Below are positions 23,668 through 32,357 of a DNA stretch of 64,000 nt, piece after piece (position 1 is the first letter of the stretch; every line of letters begins with the position of its first letter). Both the position numbers and the translations under genes were made by a program. The DNA is from Rudaea sp. (GTDB lineage: Bacteria; Pseudomonadota; Gammaproteobacteria; Xanthomonadales; Rhodanobacteraceae). A model generated the notes under the pieces. It was not told where the DNA came from, searched no databases, and saw only the letters and a program-made list of their open reading frames with translations. Where the stretch lies: assembly GCA_031291055.1 (NCBI GenBank), contig JARLJU010000236.1, forward strand, positions 186,001 to 250,000, written 5' to 3'.

Positions 23668-24519
23668 TCACCCACCTTTGGCCACCGGCCGCGCCGGATC
23701 GGCGATCCATCCACTCCACGATGGTGCATAGACGCGTGCGCCATGCAATCCGGCATGTTCCATTGCCAGCAGGTTGTGGCAGGCCGTGACACCGGATCCG
23801 CACATGTTGACGACGTCCGCCGATGAACGCGAGGCAAGCAGGCCTTCGAATTCCTTGCGCAGCGTCGATGCGGGTTTGAAGCGGCCATTGGCGTCGAGAT
23901 TGTCCGAGAACGGCCGGTTCTGCGCGCCGGGGACGTGGCCGCCGACGGCATCGATCGGTTCGACATCACCGCGGAACCGCGCTGCGGCCCGGGCATCGAT
24001 CAACAGCATTTGCGGATTTTGCAGCATCTGCGCCAGGGCTTCGGTGTAGACGATCTGCGCCGGATCGAAGTCTACCGCGACCACGGACGGTGCGCGATGC
24101 GGCATGTCCGCGCTCAATGGCAACCCCGCTGCGGTCCAGGCCTGCAAACCGCCATCAAGTACAGCCACGTCGCGATTGCCGGACAGGCGCAACATCCACC
24201 ACAGTCTGGCCGCGGCAAGCGCGCCATTGGCGGCGTCATAGGCGACAACGGGCGTGCCCCGCACCCAACCCCAGCGACCAAGTACGGTGGCAAACCCGCC
24301 TGCATCCGGCAACGGGTGGCGTCCAAGACCCGGCCTGGACAAATCCGACAGGTCACGGTTGAGATCGGCATAGACCGCGCCGGGGATATGCGCCTGCATG
24401 TAGTCGCGCTCGCCGCGGGCGGGATCGGCCAAGTCGAAGCGGCAATCGACAACGAGAATTGTGCGCTCGTTCATCGCGTCGGCGAGATCACGCGCGCCAA
24501 TCAGGGTCTGCAGTGTCAT
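23668..24519 (-). CDS. sseA: Sulfurtransferase (3-mercaptopyruvate sulfurtransferase-like)
   Basis: Protein of 283 aa with two rhodanese domains. The active-site loop CGSGVTAC lies in the C-terminal domain; the CGSG(V/I)TA form is that of mercaptopyruvate sulfurtransferases rather than classical rhodaneses. The N-terminal domain is inactive but has the usual DxxxxGRxxYxxxHIPGA-like text. It transfers sulfur to thiols or cyanide. Its ATG overlaps the Nudix stop (ATGA). Confidence 0.9.
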   Translation of the reverse strand: MTLQTLIGARDLADAMNERTILVVDCRFDLADPARGERDYMQAHIPGAVYADLNRDLSDLSRPGLGRHPLPDAGGFATVLGRWGWVRGTPVVAYDAANGALAAARLWWMLRLSGNRDVAVLDGGLQAWTAAGLPLSADMPHRAPSVVAVDFDPAQIVYTEALAQMLQNPQMLLIDARAAARFRGDVEPIDAVGGHVPGAQNRPFSDNLDANGRFKPASTLRKEFEGLLASRSSADVVNMCGSGVTACHNLLAMEHAGLHGARVYAPSWSGWIADPARPVAKGG

Positions 24520-25136
24520 TTCAAGGCATCCATCCGTCGCACCAGGCTCAGCAACATGGCCGCCGTGGCCCCCCAGATGATGCGCCCGGCATATGAGAAC
24601 TCGAAAATCTCGCGCGGTCGGCCGCGGTAGTCGATGCGTCGGCGGCGCAAGTTGGCAGGATCGATGAAGAACGCGAGCGGCACCTCGAACACGGCTGCGA
24701 CTTCAGCGGGGTTGGGAGTTGCACTGTAGTCCGCATCCAGATCGGCCACCACCGGCGTGACGCAAAAACCGCTCACGGTCTCCAAGCAATCGAGATAGCC
24801 GAAGGGATGGATCTTGCTGCGATCTATGCCGACTTCTTCGTGGGTCTCGCGCAAAGCCGTGGCCACGGCATCGCGATCGCCGGGGTCGACGCCGCCGCCG
24901 GGAAAGCTCACTTGTCCCGCATGCTGGGCCAGATGATCGGTGCGCTGCGTGAACAGCGCCGATGGACCGTCCGCACGCTCGACGATCGCCACGAGCACGG
25001 ACGCCGGCCGCAGCGCCGTCGTGTCCAGCAGGTCGTGCAACTCGGAATGATTCCAGCCTGGCGCCGACGGTGGATCGCCGATGGCACGTACCGCCCGGTG
25101 CAAACGCTGCGAGACCGCGGTGACTGGAGTGCTCAC
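24516..25136 (-). CDS. Nudix hydrolase, CoA pyrophosphatase-like
   Basis: Protein of 206 aa. The Nudix box is complete (GGGVDPGDRDAVATALRETHEEVGI, about residues 95-119), and the upstream SFPGG motif marks the CoA-pyrophosphatase (NudL/YeaB) subgroup. That subgroup cleaves CoA or oxidized CoA to phosphopantetheine and 3',5'-ADP. A GTG at 25134-25136 overlaps the DUF1289 stop (GTGA) and gives normal family length; the longer frame overlaps that gene. Confidence 0.88.
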   Translation of the reverse strand: MSTPVTAVSQRLHRAVRAIGDPPSAPGWNHSELHDLLDTTALRPASVLVAIVERADGPSALFTQRTDHLAQHAGQVSFPGGGVDPGDRDAVATALRETHEEVGIDRSKIHPFGYLDCLETVSGFCVTPVVADLDADYSATPNPAEVAAVFEVPLAFFIDPANLRRRRIDYRGRPREIFEFSYAGRIIWGATAAMLLSLVRRMDALK

Positions 25137-25330
25137 TTGCCGGCCCTGCGTTGCTCTCGCTGCGGCAGAACCTGATCCATCAGACGCGCGCGTTCGGTAT
25201 CGGTGTAGTACAGCCAGCGCGCAATTTCTCCGGCGGTGCGATGGCAGCCTGCGCAAACGCCATCCGTATCCAGCCGGCAGATGCCGATGCAGGGACTCAG
25301 GATGGCTTTCGGTGGGTCGGAAAACAGCAT
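25133..25330 (-). CDS. DUF1289 Cys-rich small protein
   Basis: Protein of 65 aa with the DUF1289 pattern SPCIGICRLDTDGVCAGCHRT followed by EIARWLYYTDTER. Four Cys are arranged as C-x3-C...C-x2-C, suggesting metal binding. Function is unknown. It is first in an overlapping three-gene set with the Nudix and sulfurtransferase genes. No SD is visible upstream of the ATG. Confidence 0.85.
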   Translation of the reverse strand: MLFSDPPKAILSPCIGICRLDTDGVCAGCHRTAGEIARWLYYTDTERARLMDQVLPQREQRRAGK

Positions 25331-25397
25331 GAGGAAGATAGGAATTTACCAGTATTCTTGCTAGATTGGCGCGGAGTTCTTATATGTAACTTTAACT

Positions 25398-25781
25398 ATG
25401 CTCGCATTGGCGACCAAGGTCGTGGCCGATTATGGCAAGGTGCTGGCCCAGGTTCAGCCCGGGCTGCATGGTTTGCCGGAATCTCTGCTGCCGCATTCCC
25501 GCGAGCAGATCCGCAATGCGATATTCATGCTGCTGGAGAATCTGGAGCCGGAGCACACCGCTCTCAAGGAGAGTCTGGCACGCGGCTATGTGTATCTGGC
25601 CCAGTTCATTCCCGACACGGACGCCGCCATTCTCGCGCACGGGGCTTTCGTGCAGGACCCCAAGGCGGCCGTCGATGCGCGCAGCGAACCGGCCATGCGC
25701 CTGATCAATCGCATCAAGCTCGACATGGAACGCGCGCTGGAAGAACTGCACGCATTCGGTGCCTGCGGCCCGGCGAAATAA
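25398..25781 (+). CDS. Conserved-looking hypothetical protein
   Basis: Protein of 127 aa, predicted mostly helical and soluble, with no signal peptide or motif I recognise. It is a real gene by codon pattern, its own terminator and the lack of a better frame. TTGCTA-17-TATATG (25358-25386) is a possible promoter whose start site would fall about five bases before the ATG. No SD is present, so a leaderless transcript is possible. It is divergent from DUF1289 across a 67-base gap. Confidence 0.7.
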   Translation: MLALATKVVADYGKVLAQVQPGLHGLPESLLPHSREQIRNAIFMLLENLEPEHTALKESLARGYVYLAQFIPDTDAAILAHGAFVQDPKAAVDARSEPAMRLINRIKLDMERALEELHAFGACGPAK

Positions 25782-25807
25782 AACGCCGCGACGAGCGCGG
25801 CGTTTTT
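25781..25807 (+). terminator. Rho-independent terminator
   Basis: AACGCCGCG (25782-25790) pairs with CGCGGCGTT (25796-25804) around a five-base loop and runs into six T. It begins at the stop codon of the preceding gene. Confidence 0.88.
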
Positions 25808-25844
25808 TGCGGAGTCATCCCGTGCGACCGCCGCTATCCCGGCG

Positions 25845-26600
25845 TCACTTCACATCGATCAGCTTGATCTCGAATACCAGTGCCTCGTTCGGACCGATGC
25901 GCGGCGGTTGGCCGCGTTCACCGTAGGCAAGTTCCGGTGGCACGAAAATCTGCCAGTGATCGCCCACGCGCATCAATGGCAGCACTTCCTGCCAGCCCTT
26001 GATGACGTCGCCGACCTTCAGGTGCACCGGTTCGCCGCGTGCGAACGAGCTGTCGAATTCCAGGCCATTGGCCAGCGATCCACGGTAATGCACGGTGACA
26101 TCGCTTTGCGCGGTCGGGTGCTTGGCGCCCGTGCCGTCTTCGATCACGCGATACTGCACGCCAGATGGCAGCGCGACGATGCCCTTCTTGGACTTGTTGT
26201 CGGCCATGAACTGCTGGCTCTTGGCCTTGTTCGCGGTAGCAAGCTTGTCGAACTCCGACTTCGCCTGCGAGTACATCTGATACTGCATACGGGTGAGCAG
26301 GTCATGCATGGTTTCCTCGGAAACCGTCGCCTTGCGCTTGGCGTAGCCATCCTGCATGGCGCGGATGACGGCATTGATGTCGATGTCCATCTTGCGTTCG
26401 AGGAAATCGCTGCCGATCTGGTAACCGATTGCATAGGAAAGATTCGGCTTGTCGGCCGCCGTGATCGGTGCCGGCGGCGTCTGCTGCTGCTGAGAAGACT
26501 GGGCCGAAGACGACGCCGGAGCGGCGGTGGTCGGATTCTGGGCGAACGCCACACCGGATGCGAGCATCGCTGCCGCGAGTAAGGACCAACGCAAAATCAT
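25845..26600 (-). CDS. FKBP-type peptidyl-prolyl isomerase, FkpA/Mip-like
   Basis: Exported protein of 251 aa. The signal peptide (MILRWSLLAAAMLASGVAFAQ) is followed by a Gln/Ser/Ala linker, a helical FKBP_N dimerization domain (SYAIGYQIGSDF onward) and a C-terminal FKBP domain from about residue 145 with VHYRG, FDSSFARGEP, VIKGWQEVLPLM and IPPELAYG-like VPPELAYGERG. It assists folding of envelope proteins. An SD (GGAGG) supports the ATG at 26598-26600 over an upstream in-frame ATG. Confidence 0.93.
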   Translation of the reverse strand: MILRWSLLAAAMLASGVAFAQNPTTAAPASSSAQSSQQQQTPPAPITAADKPNLSYAIGYQIGSDFLERKMDIDINAVIRAMQDGYAKRKATVSEETMHDLLTRMQYQMYSQAKSEFDKLATANKAKSQQFMADNKSKKGIVALPSGVQYRVIEDGTGAKHPTAQSDVTVHYRGSLANGLEFDSSFARGEPVHLKVGDVIKGWQEVLPLMRVGDHWQIFVPPELAYGERGQPPRIGPNEALVFEIKLIDVK

Positions 26601-26814
26601 GCAAACCTCCAAAACCGGAACAATGGAAATGCCAAACTGGCAGTGACTGGAATGGTGCCGGACGCACAAAGCGCGCCATCTTACCTGAGCCGCGGCATTG
26701 CGGCCACAAGGACCGGGACAGGCCGGTCGAGGGTATGAGACCCCATCCCGCCTGAATCGCCGCTGGCCGCCCTGCTATCATCCGCGCCCCTGCTCGAGAC
26801 GAGGCGTCAAGCTC

Positions 26815-27597
26815 ATGGCCTTTCGCAACCTGCTCATTGCCGATCATGACGGTGTCCGCCGCATCAGCATCAACCGCCCGGACAAGCTCAACGCCCTGAA
26901 TCGCGAGACCATCGGCGAGCTGCATATCGCCTTCGATCAGGCCCGGCACGAGGACGCCGTGCGCGTGGTCATATTGTCAGGCAGCGGCGAAAAAGCATTT
27001 GTCGCCGGCGCGGACATCGGCGAGTTTGCGTCGGCGACGCCGCAACAGGCGCAGGCGTTTTCCCGGGCGGGTCAGGAACTGATGGCCCGGATCGAGCGTC
27101 TAGGCAAGCCGGTGATCGCACGTATCCAGGGTTTCGCTCTAGGTGGCGGCCTGGAACTGGCGATGAGCTGCCATCTGCGCATCGCCAGCGAAAAGGCGCG
27201 GCTGGGTCAACCGGAAATCAATCTCGGCGTAATCCCCGGATTCGGCGGTACCCAGCGCCTGCTGCGCCTGGCCGGCCGTGGCGCGGCGCTCGAACTGTGC
27301 CTGCTCGGCGCGCAGATCGATGCCGCCCGCGCGCTTGCGTTGGGTGTGGTGACGCGGGTGGTCGCCGCGGAAAAGCTCGACGAAGAAGTCGAAGCGATCG
27401 CTGCGCAACTGGCCGCCGCTGCGCCGCACGCGCTGGCTGCTGTGCTTGGCGCCGTGCTCATCGGGGGCGAAGGCGCCATCGACACGGGCCTGGATTTCGA
27501 AACGCAGGCCTTCGCCCTGTGCTGCGCCACGGCCGACATGCGCGAGGGCACGAGTGCCTTTCTGGAGCGGCGCAAGCCGACCTTCAGCGGAATTTGA
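26815..27597 (+). CDS. Enoyl-CoA hydratase
   Basis: Protein of 260 aa with both catalytic glutamates of the crotonase family, in GFALGGGLELAMSC and GQPEINLGVIPGFGGTQRL. The oxyanion-hole segment FVAGADIGEF is intact. It hydrates trans-2-enoyl-CoA in beta-oxidation or a related pathway. The ATG at 26815 follows a GAGG tract; the frame upstream to 26698 is intergenic. It is distinct from the one-Glu isomerase at 22.9 kb. Confidence 0.92.
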   Translation: MAFRNLLIADHDGVRRISINRPDKLNALNRETIGELHIAFDQARHEDAVRVVILSGSGEKAFVAGADIGEFASATPQQAQAFSRAGQELMARIERLGKPVIARIQGFALGGGLELAMSCHLRIASEKARLGQPEINLGVIPGFGGTQRLLRLAGRGAALELCLLGAQIDAARALALGVVTRVVAAEKLDEEVEAIAAQLAAAAPHALAAVLGAVLIGGEGAIDTGLDFETQAFALCCATADMREGTSAFLERRKPTFSGI

Positions 27598-27639
27598 TCG
27601 CTGGCGCAACCTCGCCCCGGTCTCTCTCGCGGCGAAGCT

Positions 27640-28551
27640 TTACCGCTCAATCGCGGCCGCACGGTACTTCTTCTCGCCCGCCGTCACCCGCAGAGCCAGC
27701 CGGTTCTGTTTTGTCGGCAGCAGACAGGTTGCGTATGGCGTGAATGCGCATGGCGGGTTGTAGGCCTTGTTGAAATCGATGATCACGCGGCCGTCTCTGG
27801 GCGGCTCGGTATATACGAAGCGAGCGGCACCGTAGGTTTCCTTGCCGCTGGTCTGGTCGGCAAACACCAGGAACAAGTTCTTGTCGCCGGGGGTTTCGAT
27901 CACCGGTTCCACGCGATAGGTCTTGCCGCCACGTTCGAACACGGCCGCGCCAGGCACGACCACTTTGTCCATCTGGCCGAGGATATTGGGTTCCTCGACT
28001 TCGCGCGGCGGATCGTAGGCTTCCCACCTGGCCTCGATGCGCCAGCTGGGGTCAACATCGAAATAGTCGATGCCGAGGAAATGCGTGCGCGTTTCGGCAT
28101 CCGCATCCTTGATGCGCAGGCCGAATTTTCCGCCGCGTTGCACCAGATAGAAACTGACGCTGCCGAACGCGATTGTGGTCGGTTTCTCATGGCTGTCATC
28201 GAGCAGCGCCGCAGCGGTTTTCTTCGTGCCATCGATCGTGGCGTCGGCGCCGGCAACCAGCGTGATCGCCGCATTGCCGTTGTTCAGCGTGATCGCGCCC
28301 AGATGCGCCGGCGCCTTTGACAGCACAATGGAGTTGTCCGTGGCCGAACCCAGGCGGTTGACGCCGTCGTTGAGCCAGTCGAGTCCGACCAGGCTGAGCC
28401 AGCCGGTCGGCGCAGTCAGGCGCGTAACGCGTTGCTGGCGCCAGGTGTCGATCTGCTTGCGGTAGCCTGCGCCATCGTCGAGTCCGGCCTGACTGACGCC
28501 GACGCCCGTCGCGAGCACGGCGCCGATCACGATTGCGGAAAAATGAATCAT
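27640..28551 (-). CDS. Exported DUF1684 protein
   Basis: Protein of 303 aa with a signal peptide (MIHFSAIVIGAVLATGVGVSQA). Landmark text of DUF1684 is present: TGWLSLVGLDWLNDG near the start, FLGIDYFDVDPSWR in the middle, and YNPPCAFTPYATCLLP near the end. Function is unknown. It stands alone, convergent with the enoyl-CoA hydratase. Confidence 0.87.
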   Translation of the reverse strand: MIHFSAIVIGAVLATGVGVSQAGLDDGAGYRKQIDTWRQQRVTRLTAPTGWLSLVGLDWLNDGVNRLGSATDNSIVLSKAPAHLGAITLNNGNAAITLVAGADATIDGTKKTAAALLDDSHEKPTTIAFGSVSFYLVQRGGKFGLRIKDADAETRTHFLGIDYFDVDPSWRIEARWEAYDPPREVEEPNILGQMDKVVVPGAAVFERGGKTYRVEPVIETPGDKNLFLVFADQTSGKETYGAARFVYTEPPRDGRVIIDFNKAYNPPCAFTPYATCLLPTKQNRLALRVTAGEKKYRAAAIER

Positions 28552-28630
28552 TCGATACTCCTGTCCTGGCGATCATTGCTGAACGCGGTGATGGAAAAGC
28601 GGCCGTCCCTGGCTGCATTCTTCAACAAGA

Positions 28631-30421
28631 TTACCTTCCTCGCATGAACATCCGGTCCAGCTCCGCCACCGACATCTGTATCCAGGTGGGTCGCCCGTGA
28701 TTGCATTGTCCGGAACGCTCGGTCGCCTCCATCTCGCGCAGAAGTGCGTTCATTTCCGCCAAGTTCAAGCGCCGGTTGGCGCGCACCGAACCGTGGCAGG
28801 CCATGGTCGACAACACTTCGTTGCGCATTTCCTCCAGGCGTCGCGTGCTGCCGTGGGTCAGCAGATCGCCGAGCACATCGCGCACCAGGCGGCCGATGTC
28901 GGCGCCTTCGAGCAGGCCGGGATAACGCTTGATCACGATGCTCTGCGGACCGCTGCGCACGACGTCGAAACCCAGTTCCGCCAGCGCCGGCGCGTGCTCT
29001 TCGGCGCCTGCGGCTTCGCGCTCGCTCACGGCCAGGCTCAACGGCACCAGCAGCAATTGCGCGCGGATGCCGTTGCAGGCCTGCGCGGTCTTGAGTTTTT
29101 CGTAAGTGATGCGTTCATGCGCCGCGTGCATGTCGACCAGCACCAAACCGTGTGCGTTTTCGGCGAGCACGTAGATTCCGGCAAGTTGCGCCAGGGCATA
29201 GCCAAGCGGTGGCACGCCGGCATCTGCCGCATTATCCATATTTCCACTTTGCGCAAACGCCGGAGAATCCGCGCCCGCCGCAGACGGCGGCCCGGCACCG
29301 AACAGGGCCGCGTAGTCCGCAAGCGGCTCGCGCACACCCAGGCCAAGGCCGCCCTGGGTGCGCCATGGCAAGGCAGCGCCGGGCGCGGGACTGGTTGCTG
29401 GCGTTGCGGGTTCGACGCCCGCGCGCGTCTGCGCCAGCGCCTCGTTCAAGGTGCGGTACAGAAAATCGTGCACCAACCGGCCTTCGCGGAACCGGACCTC
29501 GGATTTCGCCGGATGCACATTGACGTCCACGGCCTCCGGTGCCAGTTCCAGAAACAGCACATAGGCCGGATGACGGCCGTGAAACAACACGTCGGCATAT
29601 GCCTGGCGCACGGCGTGGACGACCGTGCGGTCGCGTACCAGACGGCCGTTGACGTAAAAATACTGCTGGTCCGCCTGGCTGCGCGAAGCAGTCGGCAGGC
29701 CCACCCAGCCGGACAGACGCAAACCTGCGCCGGCGTGATCGATGCGCAGGCTGTGCGCCGGGAATTCCGCGCCGAGGATATCGCCCACACGTGCCGTGAG
29801 CGCCAGGTCGCTGTCGGCCGGACGCAGCATGCGCACCGGCTTGCCGTTGTGGCCGAGGCAAAATTCGACCTGCGGCCGCGCCAGTGCAATCGCCTTGATC
29901 AGTTCATCGATATGACTGAATTCCGTGCGCTCGGCGCGCATGAATTTTCGCCGTGCCGGGACATTGTGGAAAATGTCGCGCACCTCGACCGTGGTGCCGA
30001 ACGGATGCTGCGCCGGACGCGGCGACGAAGTGATACCGCCCTCGATCTCGATGCGCCAGGCAGCATCGGCACCGGCGCAACGTGAGGTCAGCGCGAAGCG
30101 CGATACCGAGGCGATCGAAGGCAGCGCCTCGCCGCGGAAGCCGAGTGTACGAACCCGCTCCAGGTCCTCGAGCGTGGCGATCTTGCTGGTCGCATGCGGT
30201 GCCACCGCCAGCGGCAGATCCTCGGCAGCGATGCCGCCGCCATCGTCACGTACGCGGATCAGGCGTGCGCCACCGTCTTCGATGTCGATCTCGATGCGCG
30301 TGGCGCCGGCATCCAGGCTGTTCTCCACGAACTCCTTCACTGCCGACGCCGGGCGTTCGATCACCTCGCCGGCGGCGATCTGGTTGATGAGTTGCTGCGG
30401 AAGCTGATGGATGCGCGGCAT
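28631..30421 (-). CDS. mutL: DNA mismatch repair protein MutL (endonuclease type)
   Basis: Protein of 596 aa. The GHKL ATPase domain shows [27 protein letters not shown] and TLGFRGEAL. The C-terminal domain has [12 protein letters not shown], matching the DQHA(x2)E(x4)E metal site with Met for Gln, plus CNHGRPT and [10 protein letters not shown]. These imply a nicking MutL, as in species without MutH; no mutH is visible here. It follows amiC, as in the common tsaE-amiB/C-mutL order. Confidence 0.96.
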   Translation of the reverse strand: MPRIHQLPQQLINQIAAGEVIERPASAVKEFVENSLDAGATRIEIDIEDGGARLIRVRDDGGGIAAEDLPLAVAPHATSKIATLEDLERVRTLGFRGEALPSIASVSRFALTSRCAGADAAWRIEIEGGITSSPRPAQHPFGTTVEVRDIFHNVPARRKFMRAERTEFSHIDELIKAIALARPQVEFCLGHNGKPVRMLRPADSDLALTARVGDILGAEFPAHSLRIDHAGAGLRLSGWVGLPTASRSQADQQYFYVNGRLVRDRTVVHAVRQAYADVLFHGRHPAYVLFLELAPEAVDVNVHPAKSEVRFREGRLVHDFLYRTLNEALAQTRAGVEPATPATSPAPGAALPWRTQGGLGLGVREPLADYAALFGAGPPSAAGADSPAFAQSGNMDNAADAGVPPLGYALAQLAGIYVLAENAHGLVLVDMHAAHERITYEKLKTAQACNGIRAQLLLVPLSLAVSEREAAGAEEHAPALAELGFDVVRSGPQSIVIKRYPGLLEGADIGRLVRDVLGDLLTHGSTRRLEEMRNEVLSTMACHGSVRANRRLNLAEMNALLREMEATERSGQCNHGRPTWIQMSVAELDRMFMRGR

Positions 30422-30475
30422 GGGTAATCGCTGATGCGTTGCGCATCATAACGAATCGGGCCAGCGCCGTGTTCT

Positions 30476-31756
30476 TCAGGATTTCGGGATGCGGGCGAGA
30501 ATTTCGCGATCGGGATCGTCGGCGGCAAAGGCCGCGGTATCGACCGGCGGCGCCTTGCGGCCGCCAAGCCGTTCGGGCTTTTCCCTGGCGGCGGTGGCGG
30601 CAAACAAGCTGCCCGGAGGCGGCGTGGCGCGGAAGTAGTTGCGTATGCCGTCAAGGATTGCGCCGGCAAGCTTTTCGCGCTGTGCGGGGCTGCTCAGGCG
30701 TTTTTCCTCGGCCGGATTGGTGATGAAGGCCGTCTCCACGAGAATCGAGGGAACATCCGGCGAGCGCAACACGACAAAGTTCGCTTTTTCCACATATCCA
30801 CGATGAGTCGGGCCAATCCTGCCCAACGCACGCAGGACCTCATCGGCAACTGATCCGCTGGCTTCCAGGGTCGCGCCCTGCGACAGATCGAGCAGCACCG
30901 CGGCCAGGGTATTGTCCTTGTCGTCAAGCGATACGCCGCCGACCAGGTCGGCACGGTTTTCGCGATCTGCCAGCCAGTGCGCGGCCTCGCTGGTGGCGCC
31001 GCGCGAAGAGAGCATCCACACCGACGAGCCGCGCGCGTCGCCGCTGGCGAAGGCGTCGGCATGAATCGACAAGAACAAGTCGGCTTTGGCGATACGCGCC
31101 TTCTGGTAGCGTTCCTTCAGTGGAATGAAGGTATCGTCATCGCGCGTGAGCACCGCGCTCATGCCCGACTGCTTGTCGATCAGCCTCTTCAATTCGCGCG
31201 ACACCGCCAGCGTAATGTCTTTTTCATGCGTGCCGGAGCTGCCGGTCGCGCCCGGATCGACGCCGCCATGCCCGGGATCTATGGCGATCACCACGTTGCG
31301 CGGTTTGGCCGCCAGCGCGGTGACGCTCTTGACCGCGTCATGTGCGGCCTTGTCTCTGGGATACAAGTCGACGACAAGCCGGTAGCCGTTCCTGCTGTCG
31401 GGCGGCAATACAAAACTCTTCGGGTGCGCGGCGGTCGCCAGATCCAGTACCACGCGCGCATCGCCCTTGCCCTGTTTGCCGGTGCGCAGCGTCTTGAGCA
31501 GGCCCTTGCCGGCAGGTGCGGCAAAACCGGTCGAAAAGCCGGCAGCGCGGATATCAAGCACGACGCGATCCGGATTGCCAATCTCGAACAGCTTGTAGTC
31601 GGGCGGCCCGGATACGTCGAAAATCAGCCGTGTGGAGTCGGCAGCCGTCGATACGTGTAGCGCCTGGATATCGACTGCCCACGCAGACGCGTTAGCGCCC
31701 AGCATCAGCGCTGCACCGAGCAATCGCAACAGGATCTTGGAGACGACTCCCCTCAT
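30476..31756 (-). CDS. amiC: N-acetylmuramoyl-L-alanine amidase (AmiC-type)
   Basis: Periplasmic protein of 426 aa that cleaves septal peptidoglycan for daughter-cell separation. It has a signal peptide (LLRLLGAALMLGANASAWA), an AMIN domain (about 27-130) for septal targeting, and an Amidase_3 zinc domain (about 170-390). Zinc ligands lie in IDPGHGGVDPGA, the LSIHAD segment and VETAFITN. No LysM is seen. AmiB versus AmiC naming is not certain. Confidence 0.93.
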   Translation of the reverse strand: MRGVVSKILLRLLGAALMLGANASAWAVDIQALHVSTAADSTRLIFDVSGPPDYKLFEIGNPDRVVLDIRAAGFSTGFAAPAGKGLLKTLRTGKQGKGDARVVLDLATAAHPKSFVLPPDSRNGYRLVVDLYPRDKAAHDAVKSVTALAAKPRNVVIAIDPGHGGVDPGATGSSGTHEKDITLAVSRELKRLIDKQSGMSAVLTRDDDTFIPLKERYQKARIAKADLFLSIHADAFASGDARGSSVWMLSSRGATSEAAHWLADRENRADLVGGVSLDDKDNTLAAVLLDLSQGATLEASGSVADEVLRALGRIGPTHRGYVEKANFVVLRSPDVPSILVETAFITNPAEEKRLSSPAQREKLAGAILDGIRNYFRATPPPGSLFAATAAREKPERLGGRKAPPVDTAAFAADDPDREILARIPKS

Positions 31757-31800
31757 GGGACCACATTCAAGCGCAAAACCCCGGGCAATTTCAAGTACTT

Positions 31801-31850
31801 TTTCTATATAAATCGGCGTTTTATACGATTTAACTTAATTCAGGATAAGG
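31801..31850 (-). promoter_or_regulatory. AT-rich promoter region upstream of amiC
   Basis: A 50-base AT-rich island in otherwise GC-rich DNA. On the minus strand TATAAA (31820-31825) lies 17 bases from TTATCC, with a second TATATA-like box nearer the gene. It could drive amiC-mutL separately from nnr-tsaE. The exact elements are uncertain. Confidence 0.35.
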
Positions 31851-31889
31851 AAATGCCCTTAACTCGCTGTACAAATTGCCGGAACCAGG

Positions 31890-32357
31890 TCATCCGAGTA
31901 GTTCAATCCAGCGCCGTCCGCGCGCCGAAACTGTTTGAATTCCAACGTCGCGAGCGGATGCGGCATGGCTCAGATTCACGACCAGATCAGGAGCGGGCAA
32001 CGCTGCAGCGGCGCGTTCGGGCCATTCGATCAGCCACAGATGCCGACCGACGCTCAGGTCGCGCAGACCCAGCCATTCCACTTCTTCTGCCGCAGCGATG
32101 CGATAAAGGTCCAGATGATGGATGGCCAGGCCTCCGGCTGCGTAGGATTCGATCAGGCTGTAGGTCGGACTCTTGATCCGCACGCCGACGCCCAGTGCGC
32201 CGAGCAGGGCACGGGCGAACGTAGTCTTGCCGGCGCCCAATTCGCCGGCCAGGTGGATACTGCCGCCGTCCGCAACGACCGGCGCGAGCGTGCGCGCAAA
32301 CCCTGTCAGCGCGGCTTCATCGATCTGCGGCAGGTTGATGACTCGCCGCTCAGTCAT
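31890..32357 (-). CDS. tsaE: tRNA threonylcarbamoyladenosine biosynthesis ATPase TsaE
   Basis: Protein of 155 aa with Walker A GELGAGKTT and the TsaE motifs SPTYSLIESY and HHLDLYR, plus LIEWPERA. It is the ATPase that drives the TsaBD complex making t6A37 in ANN-decoding tRNAs. The ATG at 32355-32357 overlaps the nnr stop by eight bases (ATGACTGA). An in-frame extension upstream overlaps nnr and is rejected. Confidence 0.95.
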   Translation of the reverse strand: MTERRVINLPQIDEAALTGFARTLAPVVADGGSIHLAGELGAGKTTFARALLGALGVGVRIKSPTYSLIESYAAGGLAIHHLDLYRIAAAEEVEWLGLRDLSVGRHLWLIEWPERAAAALPAPDLVVNLSHAASARDVGIQTVSARGRRWIELLG

